64,000 nucleotides of DNA from Lewinella sp. 4G2. GTDB lineage: Bacteria; Bacteroidota; Bacteroidia; Chitinophagales; Saprospiraceae. The translations under genes were made by a program, and so were the position numbers. Positions 51,305 to 60,353 of this stretch are shown here, piece by piece (the first letter of the stretch is position 1; every line of letters begins with the position of its first letter). The stretch covers positions 1-64,000 of the forward strand of contig NZ_LVWJ02000014.1 of the NCBI RefSeq assembly GCF_001625015.1, read 5' to 3'. Below the pieces are notes generated by a model, which made no database searches, was not told the origin of the DNA, and saw only the letters and a program-made list of their open reading frames with translations.

Positions 51305-52084
51305 TCACCGCGCCAAAACACCCGCACGGGCGGCTCCGACGATCCGCTGGTCCGTCGTCCGCTGCGCTAGCAGCACCACTTCCAATCCATCGGTGTTCAG
51401 ACCTTCTGGCACGGATAATTCAATCGTGCCTTCTTTCCTGGCCGGCTCGTGTTCGAGGGCCCGGACGACGTTGACGTGGCTGAGCTCCCGCCCCCGGTTT
51501 TCTCCGCGGTTAACGGAGGAATGAGCTTCGGTTTGCACCAGGGCGGCGCTCACCCGTAAGTCTTCTCCAACGGTAGCCAATTGGTACTGCACCCGTAGCT
51601 CATCCCCCCGTCGTTCTACACTTGTAGTCCCGAACGCTAGTGGAAGGGGTACCTGTTTTGCGGCGGCCACGAGCGCCCGCACTTCTTTTTCTCGGCTGCC
51701 TACGGTTTCCTTCCGCCCATTCACCACCAGTTGGGGCGTATAGGTGCGGGAGCGTAGCTGATCCGTATAATCCCGCTGCCGGGCGCTGTACCAAGGACTG
51801 CTGAAGGGGTCTTCCCAACCCAGGTAGTTCCAGTAATCTACGTGAAAGGAAAGGGCCAGCACTCCCTCCTCTCTGGCCAGTTCTCCCAGTAGACGATCCG
51901 CCGAAGGGCAGCTACTACAGCCCTGGCTGGTAAATAATTCCAGTACGGCAATGCCTTTGGAAGCCTCGTGCGTCGTGTCGTACACCATTTCGGGCGCTGC
52001 CGCAGGTGCCGGGTCAGGACTGAAATACAGGACCGCCATTAACCAGATAGGTAGCGATGCAAGTAGGAGCGTGACGTTTTTCAT
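51305..52084 (-). CDS. DUF1223 thioredoxin-like secreted protein
   Basis: A 259-aa protein with an N-terminal membrane/signal segment (residues ~3-20) and the DUF1223 core: VLELFTSQGCSSCPSADRLLGEL with a C-x2-C redox pair, LSFHVDYWNYLGWEDPF, and YTPQLVVNGR. Probably a periplasmic thiol protein; substrate unknown. ATG 52084 precedes the signal segment. A 17-mer (51993-52009) encodes APAAAP in the linker behind it. Confidence 0.88.
   Translation of the reverse strand: MKNVTLLLASLPIWLMAVLYFSPDPAPAAAPEMVYDTTHEASKGIAVLELFTSQGCSSCPSADRLLGELAREEGVLALSFHVDYWNYLGWEDPFSSPWYSARQRDYTDQLRSRTYTPQLVVNGRKETVGSREKEVRALVAAAKQVPLPLAFGTTSVERRGDELRVQYQLATVGEDLRVSAALVQTEAHSSVNRGENRGRELSHVNVVRALEHEPARKEGTIELSVPEGLNTDGLEVVLLAQRTTDQRIVGAARAGVLAR
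51993..52009 (+). repeat. Dispersed 17-mer (in DUF1223 gene)
   Basis: Exact copy, extended as CGGGCGCTGCCGCAGGTGCC; encodes APAAAP after the signal segment. Confidence 0.85.
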
Positions 52085-52267
52085 GGTGGGCTGATTTTGA
52101 ATGGTAAGTGGCAAGCAAACGAGGCTTCCCTGCCAAAAGTGGTGCTGCGTATCCGCTGGAAGTGTCTTGAATTAGCCGGGGCCACGGAATTTACTGATGG
52201 GGCGTCAAATACCTAACTGGCAGTTCCGTCCAAAACCTGGATGGCTCGTCCGCCTTCCCATTTCCTG

Positions 52268-52284
52268 GCACCTGCGGCAGCGCC
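52268..52284 (-). repeat. Dispersed 17-mer (intergenic)
   Basis: Exact reverse copy in the ~290-bp divergent spacer DUF1223 / Wzz, only 275 bp from the previous copy. The spacer also holds a TACCTTTG at 52347-52354 for the Wzz gene. Confidence 0.85.
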
Positions 52285-52377
52285 CATTGCCTGCTTGGGA
52301 AGAATTTCCATTTAGCATTCATATTAAGCCACGCCGGCCATTTCGTTACCTTTGCGCCCCGTTTACCATAACCACCG

Positions 52378-53499
52378 ATGAAGTTAAAAAATAATGGCAC
52401 CGCCCCCCCGCCCCTACTGGCCGGTGTGCTCCGCAGCCTTTGGCAATGGCGGAAACCCATCGTAATTACGACCCTCGTTGGTGGGCTACTGGCAGCGATT
52501 GTGAGTCTACTCCTGCCCGTCTACTACCAATCTACGACGAGCTTCCTGGCCGTGAACCCGGACCTGAATACGATCGATAACATCTTTGGCAACTCCAATG
52601 GCCGGATTGGCATCTACGGCGGCCGCGACGACATTGACCGGCTGCTGGCCATCGCGGAAAGCGACGAACTCCTGAGCCACCTCGTTGAAACCTTTGACCT
52701 TTACGGCGTCTACGAGATTGACTCCACCAATACGAAGAGCGCCATGAGCGTGCGGCGGGAACTGCTGAATAACTACCAAGTGGTCAAGACCCCCCGCAAC
52801 ACCCTGGAGCTTTCGGTAATGGATAAGGACCCCGAACGGGCGGCTGAAATGGCCAGATCGGCCCGCGAAAAGATCAGTGACATTAGCGTCAACATCATCA
52901 CCGCCAACCACCGCCGGATCTACAATAGCCTGGGTGATGAGGTGAAGACCCGCGAACAACGCCTGGCCGACATCAATGCCTCCCTCAAAGAAATTCGTTC
53001 CTCTTCCGGCGTTTACAATACCGAAGTGCAGGGGGAAGTGCTCTCTACCCTATCCTCTTCCCTGGAAAATGACATTGCGACCACCGAAAGCCGGATCGAA
53101 TCTTACCGCCAGCGCAACCGCCGCGCGGATCGGGACAGTATCGCCAAATTAGAGATCTCCCTGGCCAGCCTCACCAGCAGCCGGATAACGCTCGATACTC
53201 AGCTGACGCGCTTCAACGAAAACCTGGGCCCCATCAACGCCCTCGAAGAAAGACGGACGCTCCTCAGTAACGCCGTCTCCTACGATCGGCTGCGCCTAAC
53301 GCAGTACGAGCGCCTGTTGGCCACGCAACAACGCGCCCTGGAAGTGGTGGAAGAGGCCCGCGTGCCCGTCGTAAAGGCAAAACCCGTCCGTAGCCTGATC
53401 GTGCTCGGTGGTCTGATCTTCAGTTTCCTCACGGCCGTCATCGGGGTACTGATCTTCGAAAGCGGGCGGCGCTACGACTGGAAAAGCATCTTTCAGTAA
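52378..53499 (+). CDS. Wzz-type polysaccharide chain-length determinant protein
   Basis: A 373-aa inner-membrane protein: helix 1 at ~30-50 (VITTLVGGLLAAIVSLLLPVYY), a long periplasmic coiled-coil region (~190-330: TREQRLADINASLKEIRS, LENDIATTESRIESYRQ) and helix 2 near the end (SLIVLGGLIFSFLTAVIGVLIF). This is the Wzz/PCP architecture; no kinase domain. Preceded by TACCTTTG, leader ~20 nt. The following gene is an O-antigen ligase/polymerase-like protein, so both act in surface polysaccharide assembly. Confidence 0.85.
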   Translation: MKLKNNGTAPPPLLAGVLRSLWQWRKPIVITTLVGGLLAAIVSLLLPVYYQSTTSFLAVNPDLNTIDNIFGNSNGRIGIYGGRDDIDRLLAIAESDELLSHLVETFDLYGVYEIDSTNTKSAMSVRRELLNNYQVVKTPRNTLELSVMDKDPERAAEMARSAREKISDISVNIITANHRRIYNSLGDEVKTREQRLADINASLKEIRSSSGVYNTEVQGEVLSTLSSSLENDIATTESRIESYRQRNRRADRDSIAKLEISLASLTSSRITLDTQLTRFNENLGPINALEERRTLLSNAVSYDRLRLTQYERLLATQQRALEVVEEARVPVVKAKPVRSLIVLGGLIFSFLTAVIGVLIFESGRRYDWKSIFQ

Positions 53500-53556
53500 G
53501 CAACCCGCCTCGCCCCTCTGGAAACGCAAACCTGAAGGGCAGCCAGCAATTTTGCC

Positions 53557-55041
53557 ATGCCCCCACCGCTAACCACGACGGCTCCCACGCTACCGCAGCA
53601 ACGGCTCTACTACGGGTACGCTGCGGTTTCCCTGGTGGCTATGGTAGTAGCGCTGGCCACGGATAATTACCTGTTGCTTGGTCTTCCGGCCGTGATGTGG
53701 GTGCTGGCCCAGTCCTTTACTGACTTCCGGCCGCTGTTCTACCTGATGCTGGTGTTCATCCCCCTGAGTACGGACATCCAACTACCCGGTGGGCTGAGTA
53801 CGGATATTCCTACGGAACCCTTAGCCGTTGGCCTTACCGGTTTGTTCGTGCTGCACCTGGCGCGGCACTGGCACGAATATGCATCCGAGCGCTTTTTGCA
53901 CCCCATCGCCTGCCTGCTCTACCTGCACGTGGGGTGGATTCTCTTCACCACCTTCTTCAGCGCGGGGGTGACGACTAGCCTGAAGTTCTCCGCCGCGAAG
54001 TTGTGGTACGTGGGTGCCTACTTTCTAGTTCCCCTGCTGCTCATTCGATCGCGCAAGAGTTTGCTGATTGCGTTGAACTGTATTTTCTGGCCTCTCCTGT
54101 TCGTGGCCATCCAAACGTTGGTGCGCCACGCGGCCTACGGCTTCAGTTTTGCGGAACAACACCTGACCATGTACCCCTTCATGCCGGAGCACGTTAGTTA
54201 CGCCGGGTGCCTTTCGGTATTTACCCCCTGGCTGATCTTTCTCCGGTGGTGGCGGGGCCGGCAGGGCAAATCCACCTGGTGGTGGACCTACCTGATCCTT
54301 CCCGTTTGGATGATCGCCGTTTACTTCACCTTCACCCGGGCGGCCTTCGTAGCGCTGGTCATGGCCGGCGGGGTGTACTTCCTCATCAAGTGGAAACTGT
54401 TGAAGCCGGTTTTGGCCCTCGCGGTGGTGGCCTTACTGCTGGGGTCAGCCTACGTCATTCAGGATAATAAATACCTGGACTATGCCCCGGACTATAACAC
54501 CACCGTTAGCCACGATAATTTCGGCAACCTGATCTCAGCAACCTACAAATTGGAGGACATTTCCACCATGGAGCGCCTCTACCGCTGGGTTGCTGCCGGC
54601 CATATGGTGCCCTACGAACCGTGGACGGGCTGGGGGCCGGGCACCTTCCTCCAACATTACAAAGGGTACACCGTAGAGATGTTCCGCACCTACGTGAGTG
54701 ATAATGAGGACGGGTCCGGTATCCACAGCTACTACCTGATGACGCTGGTGGAACAGGGCTTCCCTGGGCTTGTACTTTTCCTGGTCTACATTCTGGGTGC
54801 CCTGGTGTACGGAGCCCGGATGTACTACAGGCAACGGGACCCATATGCACGCAACGCCATCATGGCGGCCCTGCTGGCACTAATCATTGTAGATGCCTTC
54901 AACATCATCAACGACCAGATGGAGACGGATAAGATTGGCGCTCAGTACCTGCTCAATCTAGCCTTCATCATTGCCATGGGCAACTACCAAGTGGAGCGTA
55001 AAGACAGCAATGATCTCGAAAAGCTAGCGGAGCCAGAGTAG
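53557..55041 (+). CDS. O-antigen ligase/polymerase-like membrane protein
   Basis: A 494-aa protein with about 11-12 membrane helices and one large periplasmic loop (~residues 310-400) containing GWGPGTFLQHYKGYT and DNEDGSGIHSYYLMTLVEQGFPG, the Wzy_C / O-antigen ligase signature (HSxxxxxLxExG). It could polymerise or ligate polysaccharide units. A near-promoter CAATTTTG precedes the ATG by 2 nt. Its 3' end overlaps crcB by 18 bp convergently. Confidence 0.85.
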   Translation: MPPPLTTTAPTLPQQRLYYGYAAVSLVAMVVALATDNYLLLGLPAVMWVLAQSFTDFRPLFYLMLVFIPLSTDIQLPGGLSTDIPTEPLAVGLTGLFVLHLARHWHEYASERFLHPIACLLYLHVGWILFTTFFSAGVTTSLKFSAAKLWYVGAYFLVPLLLIRSRKSLLIALNCIFWPLLFVAIQTLVRHAAYGFSFAEQHLTMYPFMPEHVSYAGCLSVFTPWLIFLRWWRGRQGKSTWWWTYLILPVWMIAVYFTFTRAAFVALVMAGGVYFLIKWKLLKPVLALAVVALLLGSAYVIQDNKYLDYAPDYNTTVSHDNFGNLISATYKLEDISTMERLYRWVAAGHMVPYEPWTGWGPGTFLQHYKGYTVEMFRTYVSDNEDGSGIHSYYLMTLVEQGFPGLVLFLVYILGALVYGARMYYRQRDPYARNAIMAALLALIIVDAFNIINDQMETDKIGAQYLLNLAFIIAMGNYQVERKDSNDLEKLAEPE

Positions 55042-55392
55042 GGTGACCCAAATGGCGACCAAGCCCGTGAACAAACTGATGGCGGCGTAAGTGAGCGCAG
55101 CCCCGTAGTGCCCCGCCTCCAGCAGACTTAACAACTCCGCGCTGAAGGTGGAGAACGTCGAAAAACCACCGCAAAAACCAGTGACCAGCAGGAAGGATAA
55201 CTCCTTTGGTAATTGCTCCTTTGCCAGCAACGCCAAAAGGACTCCCAAAAGTAAACACGCCAATGCGTTGGCCAGTAGGGTTGCCCAGGGAATGTCCCCT
55301 TCTGCGAGTTCCGCCAGGGGCAGTAGCCGGGAAATGGCGTACCGGCAGAGGCTGCCCAACCCACCCCCCAGGAATACGAGTAGCCAGGGCAT
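55024..55392 (-). CDS. crcB: Fluoride efflux protein CrcB/Fluc
   Basis: Fluoride channel of 122 aa with four membrane helices, the GGGLGSLCRYAIS N-terminal motif and the signature GFCGGFSTFSTFSAE. Full family length. Its ATG shares one base with the wecA-like stop (TAATG), so it is translationally coupled. No fluoride riboswitch is expected within such an overlap. Confidence 0.95.
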   Translation of the reverse strand: MPWLLVFLGGGLGSLCRYAISRLLPLAELAEGDIPWATLLANALACLLLGVLLALLAKEQLPKELSFLLVTGFCGGFSTFSTFSAELLSLLEAGHYGAALTYAAISLFTGLVAIWVTLLWLR

Positions 55393-56519
55393 TAGGCCTT
55401 TTGGTTAAGGGCCAGGGTCTCCCGCGTTCGCTTGTTCCGCTTATTCTTGAGGTAGATCGCAGTAGAGATTGAGGTGGTAACGCCGACGATAATCAAGATT
55501 AGGAAATGAAGGTCCAGCAATGGGTCCAGGTAGTAAGCCAAGCTGATGATCGTGAGATTGTATAGCCCGAGCGCGGTCGTAGCTTCCAGGTGAGTTAGCC
55601 CGGCATCTACTAGGAGGTGGTGCACGTGGCGGCGGTCCGCCTGCATTGGGCTGAGGCCGCGCAGTAAGCGCACGCTGAATACGCGGAAGGTATCAAATAA
55701 AGGCACAATCAGGATGGCAATACAGATCGCTACGGGGTTCGTAAATCGGTACTTTTCGGTGAGTTCCGCCGTACTTGCCGTATCGATGAATTCGACCGCG
55801 AGCACGCCCAGTACCAGGCCAACGACCAGAGAGCCGGAATCCCCCATGAAGGTCTTCGCCGGCTCCATATTGTAGCGCATATAGCCCAGCAGAGAACCGG
55901 CCGTGGACATTGCCAACACACTCAGGGCGAGATTATCCGTGATGTAGAACCAGACCCCAAAGGAGCAACAGGCGATCGTCCCCACCGTACCAGCCAGCCC
56001 GTTAATACCGTCAATCAGGTTGAAACCATTGACAATGACCAGAATGGTGAACCCAGATAGCAGGATTGAAAAGAATTTGTGGAATTCCCAGTACTGGTAG
56101 AAAAGACCGTAAAAGCTTTCCAGCCGTACCCCCATAATTACCACGATGGAGAGGGCGAGAATTTGCCCTGCTGCTTTATAACTCGCGGTGAGGTCCTTCA
56201 GGTCATCCATGAAACCCACCATAAATACGATGAGGATGGCGGCGGTGATGTACTGTAACTCACCCACCACCTCCGAGGGCGTCATCACCAATATCGAGAA
56301 CAGGATACCTAGGGTGATGGCAATCCCACCTACGCAGGGAGTGATCTCTTTGTGGCTACTGCGGTCCACAACACCGGAAACGATTTGTTTTTCGACCCCG
56401 ATCCTGATGATGGACGGGGCCATCGTCAACACCATCGTAAGTGGCATCAGGAAACTGAGCAGAAACGTCACTTCGGCGGAGCCGGCCAGTTGGGAAAAGT
56501 ATTCGAGGCTTACTTGCAC
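55392..56519 (-). CDS. Undecaprenyl-phosphate sugar-1-phosphate transferase (WecA/TagO-like)
   Basis: Starts lipid-linked polysaccharide synthesis. The 375-aa polytopic protein has GFMDDLKDLTASYKAAGQ, NGFNLIDGINGLAG, MGDSGSLVVG and the RRHVHHLL motif that marks the WecA/TagO/RgpG group rather than MraY. Start is GTG 56519; 27 bp after truA. Its role fits the nearby Wzz and Wzy-like genes. Confidence 0.9.
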   Translation of the reverse strand: MQVSLEYFSQLAGSAEVTFLLSFLMPLTMVLTMAPSIIRIGVEKQIVSGVVDRSSHKEITPCVGGIAITLGILFSILVMTPSEVVGELQYITAAILIVFMVGFMDDLKDLTASYKAAGQILALSIVVIMGVRLESFYGLFYQYWEFHKFFSILLSGFTILVIVNGFNLIDGINGLAGTVGTIACCSFGVWFYITDNLALSVLAMSTAGSLLGYMRYNMEPAKTFMGDSGSLVVGLVLGVLAVEFIDTASTAELTEKYRFTNPVAICIAILIVPLFDTFRVFSVRLLRGLSPMQADRRHVHHLLVDAGLTHLEATTALGLYNLTIISLAYYLDPLLDLHFLILIIVGVTTSISTAIYLKNKRNKRTRETLALNQKA

Positions 56520-56546
56520 GAGCGGGATGCAGGATTTGCCACAAAC

Positions 56547-57308
56547 TTACGACTTTACCCGTTCCCAGCCGTCGCGGTCAGCGTACTTCACCGAGCTGAG
56601 AAAGAGCCCCGCCGCCGGTGCGCTCCAGGGGTTTTTAAGCGGGCGCTGGTTATCAAGCGCCTGTTCCACCTCTGCTAATGACAGTTTCCCGGTCCCAACG
56701 CGCAAGCACATTCCTACGATCAGGCGTACCATTCCCCGGAGGAATCGGTCGGCGTCAATACGAAAAGTCCACTCCTCATCGGTAAATTCCCAGTTGGCCC
56801 GGCGTATTTCGCAATTCATCGTGAAGGCATCAGAGTTCGTCTTGCAGAAAGGGGCAAAGGCAGAGTAGCTCAACAAGAGGTCCGCGGCCCGTTGCATTTT
56901 GTCCTGGTCCGCTGAGGCAAATTGCGGCAGGCTCGTCACGGTGTGCTGCCGGAACGGGTCCTTTTTCAGCGTCATCCGGTAGGTATAACCACGATCATTA
57001 GCCTGGAAGCGGGCGTGGAAATCTTCCGCTACCTTGTACAGTCCCAAGAGAGCGATATCCTCATCGACGAAGCGATTGTACCGGCGTTCAAAAGCGGGCG
57101 GGATCACCCCGTCAAAGTCAAAGTGGGCCACGTAATAGCTGGCGTGCACGCCGGCGTCCGTCCGCCCGCAACCGATGATCTTGATCTTTTCGCCGAGGAT
57201 GGTGCTCAGGGCGGTATCCACGCGCTCCTCCACGGTCATGGCGTTGGGCTGGCGTTGCCACCCGGCGTAGTTGGTGCCATTGTAGGCCAGTTCGAGTACG
57301 TACCGCAT
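56547..57308 (-). CDS. truA: tRNA pseudouridine synthase A
   Basis: Makes pseudouridine at positions 38-40 of tRNAs. The 253-aa protein has LAYNGTNYAGWQRQPN, the catalytic Asp in GCGRTDAGVHASYYVAHF, and LRGMVRLIVGMCLRVG. Full length. Its ATG overlaps the tsaB TGA by one base (TGATG). Confidence 0.96.
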   Translation of the reverse strand: MRYVLELAYNGTNYAGWQRQPNAMTVEERVDTALSTILGEKIKIIGCGRTDAGVHASYYVAHFDFDGVIPPAFERRYNRFVDEDIALLGLYKVAEDFHARFQANDRGYTYRMTLKKDPFRQHTVTSLPQFASADQDKMQRAADLLLSYSAFAPFCKTNSDAFTMNCEIRRANWEFTDEEWTFRIDADRFLRGMVRLIVGMCLRVGTGKLSLAEVEQALDNQRPLKNPWSAPAAGLFLSSVKYADRDGWERVKS

Positions 57309-58039
57309 CAGCCCAGTGGTTTTTTCTTCGATTTGGTCACGAAGGGAGGGTTCAGGTAAGCGGGCTCGTACGTCGCGCTATCCACGATCCGGGAATAAGC
57401 GGGCGCTGCCGCGGGTGCCAGAAGAAAGGTAGCGCGGCAAGTATCGGGCGCCAAAAATTGGACCGGAGCTCCAGTGGGAAGCATTTCCTGTACTCTTTGT
57501 TGGCCGGGGCCGGTGACCGTAATTGCTGCCCCTCCAACAACTTCTAGGAGGTCCTCCAACCACGTCTCTTCGGTCAGGATAATGTTTTGTGGGTTTACCC
57601 AGTAGCCAGCGGACCGATCCGATTCCCCATCACCTGGCACCTGCGGCAGCGCCCCGAGATCGTACAACTGGCCGTATACCTGGCCCCTGCGGGAATTGAT
57701 GGTGGGCAGAACCAAGCCAGTGTGGCCAGTGGCGAGCGCCAACGCACTCAGCGTAGGAACCACCCGCAACTGAAGCCCGGGCAGGGCTAAGCAAAGTCCC
57801 TTCGCCGTAGCGGCCCCGACGCGCAGCGAAGTGTAACTCCCCGGCCCATCGCTGAGGACAACCTCTTGCAATTGCTGAAGGTTAATACCGGCTTGTTCCG
57901 CCACTTGGCGAATGAACAGCGTCAGGTGAGAGGCGTGTTGAAAGGGATCCGCGGACGTATGTTCCGCCAGGATCTCGCCGGCCTGCGCGATGGCGACCGA
58001 GCAGACGTCCGTCGCCGTTTCCAGGAGTAATTGAGTCAT
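57308..58039 (-). CDS. tsaB: tRNA threonylcarbamoyladenosine biosynthesis protein TsaB
   Basis: Partner of TsaD in t6A37 tRNA modification, normally essential. The 243-aa protein shows LLETATDVCSVAIAQ, HASHLTLFIRQV and the conserved DGPGSYTSLRVGAATAKGLCLAL. Two copies of the dispersed 17-mer are inside: one encodes ALPQV in an insertion-like loop (residues ~129-133, after GQLYDLG), the other APAAAP (~207-212). ATG overlaps the stop of the upstream gene (ATGA). Confidence 0.93.
   Translation of the reverse strand: MTQLLLETATDVCSVAIAQAGEILAEHTSADPFQHASHLTLFIRQVAEQAGINLQQLQEVVLSDGPGSYTSLRVGAATAKGLCLALPGLQLRVVPTLSALALATGHTGLVLPTINSRRGQVYGQLYDLGALPQVPGDGESDRSAGYWVNPQNIILTEETWLEDLLEVVGGAAITVTGPGQQRVQEMLPTGAPVQFLAPDTCRATFLLAPAAAPAYSRIVDSATYEPAYLNPPFVTKSKKKPLG
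57402..57418 (+). repeat. Dispersed 17-mer (in tsaB, copy 1)
   Basis: Exact (R = G), encoding APAAAP near the C-terminus of TsaB. Confidence 0.85.
57637..57653 (-). repeat. Dispersed 17-mer (in tsaB, copy 2)
   Basis: Exact, opposite orientation to copy 1 and in a different reading frame (ALPQV). Confidence 0.85.
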
Positions 58040-58359
58040 GGAAGGAGTTCGATCGGGTCCCAGAATAGGTCTTTAAAGTTGTCCACTTTATCGTCGGTGA
58101 CGGAGATGCCTTCCTCCTCCAGCCGTTCCTGCATGGTGGTGGGCGTAGGGAAAGCGTTGCGGCCGCTCAACTCCCCCTTGCGGTTGAGGACGCGGTGGGC
58201 CGGCACGTCTTCGCCCGGCATACACTTGTTCATTGCCCAACCTACCATCCGGGCGCTGCCGAGGGTAAGAAAGCTCGCAATGGCACCGTAGGTCGTCACC
58301 CGCCCGCGGGGGATGGATCTGGCTACGTCGTGTACGTCTAGAATGTATTGGGCTGGCAA
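58036..58359 (-). CDS. Alkyltransferase-like protein (ATL)
   Basis: A 107-aa DNA-binding protein related to methylguanine methyltransferase: IPRGRVTTYGAIASFL, GSARMVGWAMNKC and PAHRVLNRKGELSGR. The acceptor Cys of PCHR is replaced by Ala (PAHR), the mark of ATL proteins, which flag alkylated bases for nucleotide excision repair rather than removing the alkyl group. Start is TTG 58359. Coupled to tsaB by ATGA overlap. Confidence 0.92.
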   Translation of the reverse strand: MPAQYILDVHDVARSIPRGRVTTYGAIASFLTLGSARMVGWAMNKCMPGEDVPAHRVLNRKGELSGRNAFPTPTTMQERLEEEGISVTDDKVDNFKDLFWDPIELLP

Positions 58360-58365
58360 GGAAAG

Positions 58366-58433
58366 GTCTTTAGTCTGTAGTCTATAGTCTGCAGTCTGGA
58401 CTCTACAGACTACAGACTATAGACTACAGACTT
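58366..58433. repeat. Palindromic array of 7-bp units (TAGTCTG)
   Basis: TAGTCTG TAGTCTA TAGTCTG CAGTCTG followed by the inverse CAGACTA CAGACTA TAGACTA CAGACTT. Fills the gap between the ATL gene and the fatty-acid hydroxylase gene. Confidence 0.8.
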
Positions 58434-58443
58434 TGAACTGCTT

Positions 58444-59100
58444 TCACCTCACAATCTCAATCGCCTGCTGCTTATCCCGTTCGGATTTGTGCATGGTACC
58501 GAAAACGTAATCCCACAGCGGTTGGGAGACGCCGAAGAGGACCTCATCCTCACTGTAGTGGTGCAGCGCGTGGTTGATCCAGAGTGCTTTCAGAAAATTT
58601 TTGGGTGGCGGGTACATATGGACCATGTAGTGCACGACCAGGTACATCGCGTAGCCCACCACGAAACCGGCCAGGTAAGCGAAGGCGTAATCACCCAGGA
58701 TGAATTCAAAGAGGAAGAGCAGCAAGGTTGAAATAGCGATGGCCGCGATGGGAGGCATGGCGAGCCGTTTCTTATCCTTTGGGTAATCGTGGTGAAAACC
58801 GTGGAGGTTGTAGGTCATTTCTTTGTACCCTTCACTCGCTCCGTGCGGCGGGTGGTACACCCAGCGGTGGATGAAGTACTCCGCAAAAGTAAAGCCGAGG
58901 GTTCCCAACAAGAATAGACCAATCACGGCTACCGGGCTTACTTCCGTAGCAGTCTCGGTGTAGTATAGCAGGCCGATGGCATAGACAAAAAAGATGACGA
59001 TCGGCGTCGCAATGTGGGTTTGGGTCAGGCGATTGAGAAACTTATTCTCAAACATCGGTGGCGCCTCACCATTGGACTTAAATTTCTGTGTAGAAGCCAT
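58444..59100 (-). CDS. Fatty-acid hydroxylase / sterol desaturase family protein
   Basis: A 218-aa membrane di-iron oxygenase with the His clusters HRWVYH, HGFHHDYP, HYMVHMY and HALHHYSEDE around four hydrophobic segments. The order matches fatty-acid 2-hydroxylase-like proteins, which could act on sphingolipid or lipid A acyl chains; a carotenoid hydroxylase is less likely but in the same superfamily. ATG 59100. Single gene between array and CBS gene. Confidence 0.88.
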   Translation of the reverse strand: MASTQKFKSNGEAPPMFENKFLNRLTQTHIATPIVIFFVYAIGLLYYTETATEVSPVAVIGLFLLGTLGFTFAEYFIHRWVYHPPHGASEGYKEMTYNLHGFHHDYPKDKKRLAMPPIAAIAISTLLLFLFEFILGDYAFAYLAGFVVGYAMYLVVHYMVHMYPPPKNFLKALWINHALHHYSEDEVLFGVSQPLWDYVFGTMHKSERDKQQAIEIVR

Positions 59101-59238
59101 GTTGGGTGAATGCTTAATGCGAAAAGGGTGGCTTTAAATAACGGGCCGAGTAAGCAATTTGCAGTACGCGCCGGAGGGCATTTTGGTTGGTTGAGCGGGG
59201 CATCTTTAACCTAAATCCCCTTAACCAGAGGACCCAAA

Positions 59239-60324
59239 TTAAACCAGGTTCAACTTTTGCTTGATCTTGCGGCCGTACATCCGCTTGTACACCCGGTACA
59301 TGCGTTGTAAGTGCTTGACGCTATAGGAAGCCGGCTCGCCGGTTGGGGTGAGGAAGCCTTGCTCCTTCATCCACTCCTCATTGTATATCTTACCGAGGTA
59401 GCGGGTTCCGTGGTCCGGGAAAAGGACGACGACGACATCATCCTTCGTCAGCTGTTTGCGGATGGCGAACACGGCTTCGAGGGCGGCACCACTGCTGTAG
59501 CCGAGTAGCAAGCCTTCCCGGCGGGCGATCTCCCGTACGCGGAGCGCGGCGGCGCGGTCACCAACCTTAATGAACTCATCGATGAGGTCGAAAGCCACGT
59601 TATCGGGTATGATCGTTTTGCCGAGGCCTTCCACCTTCCAGCTGAAGATCTCATTGGTGTCAAACACACCCGTTTGCCAGTACTTCTTCAGGACGGAGCC
59701 GTAGGCATCCACCCCGACGACGGTGACGTCCGGGTTCTTTTCTTTCAGGTAACGGGCAGTGCCGGAGAGGGTGCCCCCGGTGCCGGCACAGCAAACGTAG
59801 TGGGTCACCTTGCCTTCGGTGTCCTCCCAGATCTCGGGACCGGTGGAGTGGTAGTGTGCACCGGAATTATCCAGGTTCCAGTTCTGCCGGAGGTAGATGC
59901 TGTTGGGGATCGTGCCGGCCAGTTCCTCCGCGCGGGAGTAGTAGCTTTCGGGGTCTTCCGGTGCAGCGTCCTTCGGGCAGAGGACGATTTTGGCGCCGAG
60001 AGCTTTTAAGAGGGCGATTTTCTCCGGGCCGGCCTTATCCGTCAGCGTCAGGATACACTTGTAGCCCTTGACGGCGGCGATCATGGCGATGGAGTAGCCG
60101 GTGTTGCCCGAGGTAGCTTCGATGATGGTCGCGCCGGCCTGGATCCTACCCTTACGCTCGGCCTGCTCGATCATGTACATCGCGGCGCGGTCCTTGGCGG
60201 ACTGGCCGGGGTTATACGCTTCCACTTTGCCGTAAACCTTGGCGGGGATGCGGTCTCCGCAGATTCTATCGAGCGCCACGAGGGGCGTCCGGCCAATGGT
60301 TTGGATAACACTATCGTAACGCAT
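59239..60324 (-). CDS. Cystathionine beta-synthase / cysteine synthase family enzyme
   Basis: A 361-aa PLP enzyme: PLP-Lys in NPGQSAKDRAAMYM, EATSGNTGYSIAMIAAVKGYK, and the phosphate loop CAGTGGTLSGTARYL. Without the C-terminal CBS domains, so it is either a short cystathionine beta-synthase or cysteine synthase; the family C-terminal extension (MYRVYKRMYG) is closer to CBS-type enzymes. ATG 60324. The leader contains two hairpins. Confidence 0.88.
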   Translation of the reverse strand: MRYDSVIQTIGRTPLVALDRICGDRIPAKVYGKVEAYNPGQSAKDRAAMYMIEQAERKGRIQAGATIIEATSGNTGYSIAMIAAVKGYKCILTLTDKAGPEKIALLKALGAKIVLCPKDAAPEDPESYYSRAEELAGTIPNSIYLRQNWNLDNSGAHYHSTGPEIWEDTEGKVTHYVCCAGTGGTLSGTARYLKEKNPDVTVVGVDAYGSVLKKYWQTGVFDTNEIFSWKVEGLGKTIIPDNVAFDLIDEFIKVGDRAAALRVREIARREGLLLGYSSGAALEAVFAIRKQLTKDDVVVVLFPDHGTRYLGKIYNEEWMKEQGFLTPTGEPASYSVKHLQRMYRVYKRMYGRKIKQKLNLV

Positions 60325-60353
60325 AAAATGTAGAGTTCAGTTGTGGCCCTTAG

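Noticed and set aside
58252-58268. Another copy of the dispersed 17-mer in the ATL gene
   Set aside because: Only GGCGCTGCCG is shared; the rest differs, and the residues encoded (LGSARMVG) are conserved in the family anyway.
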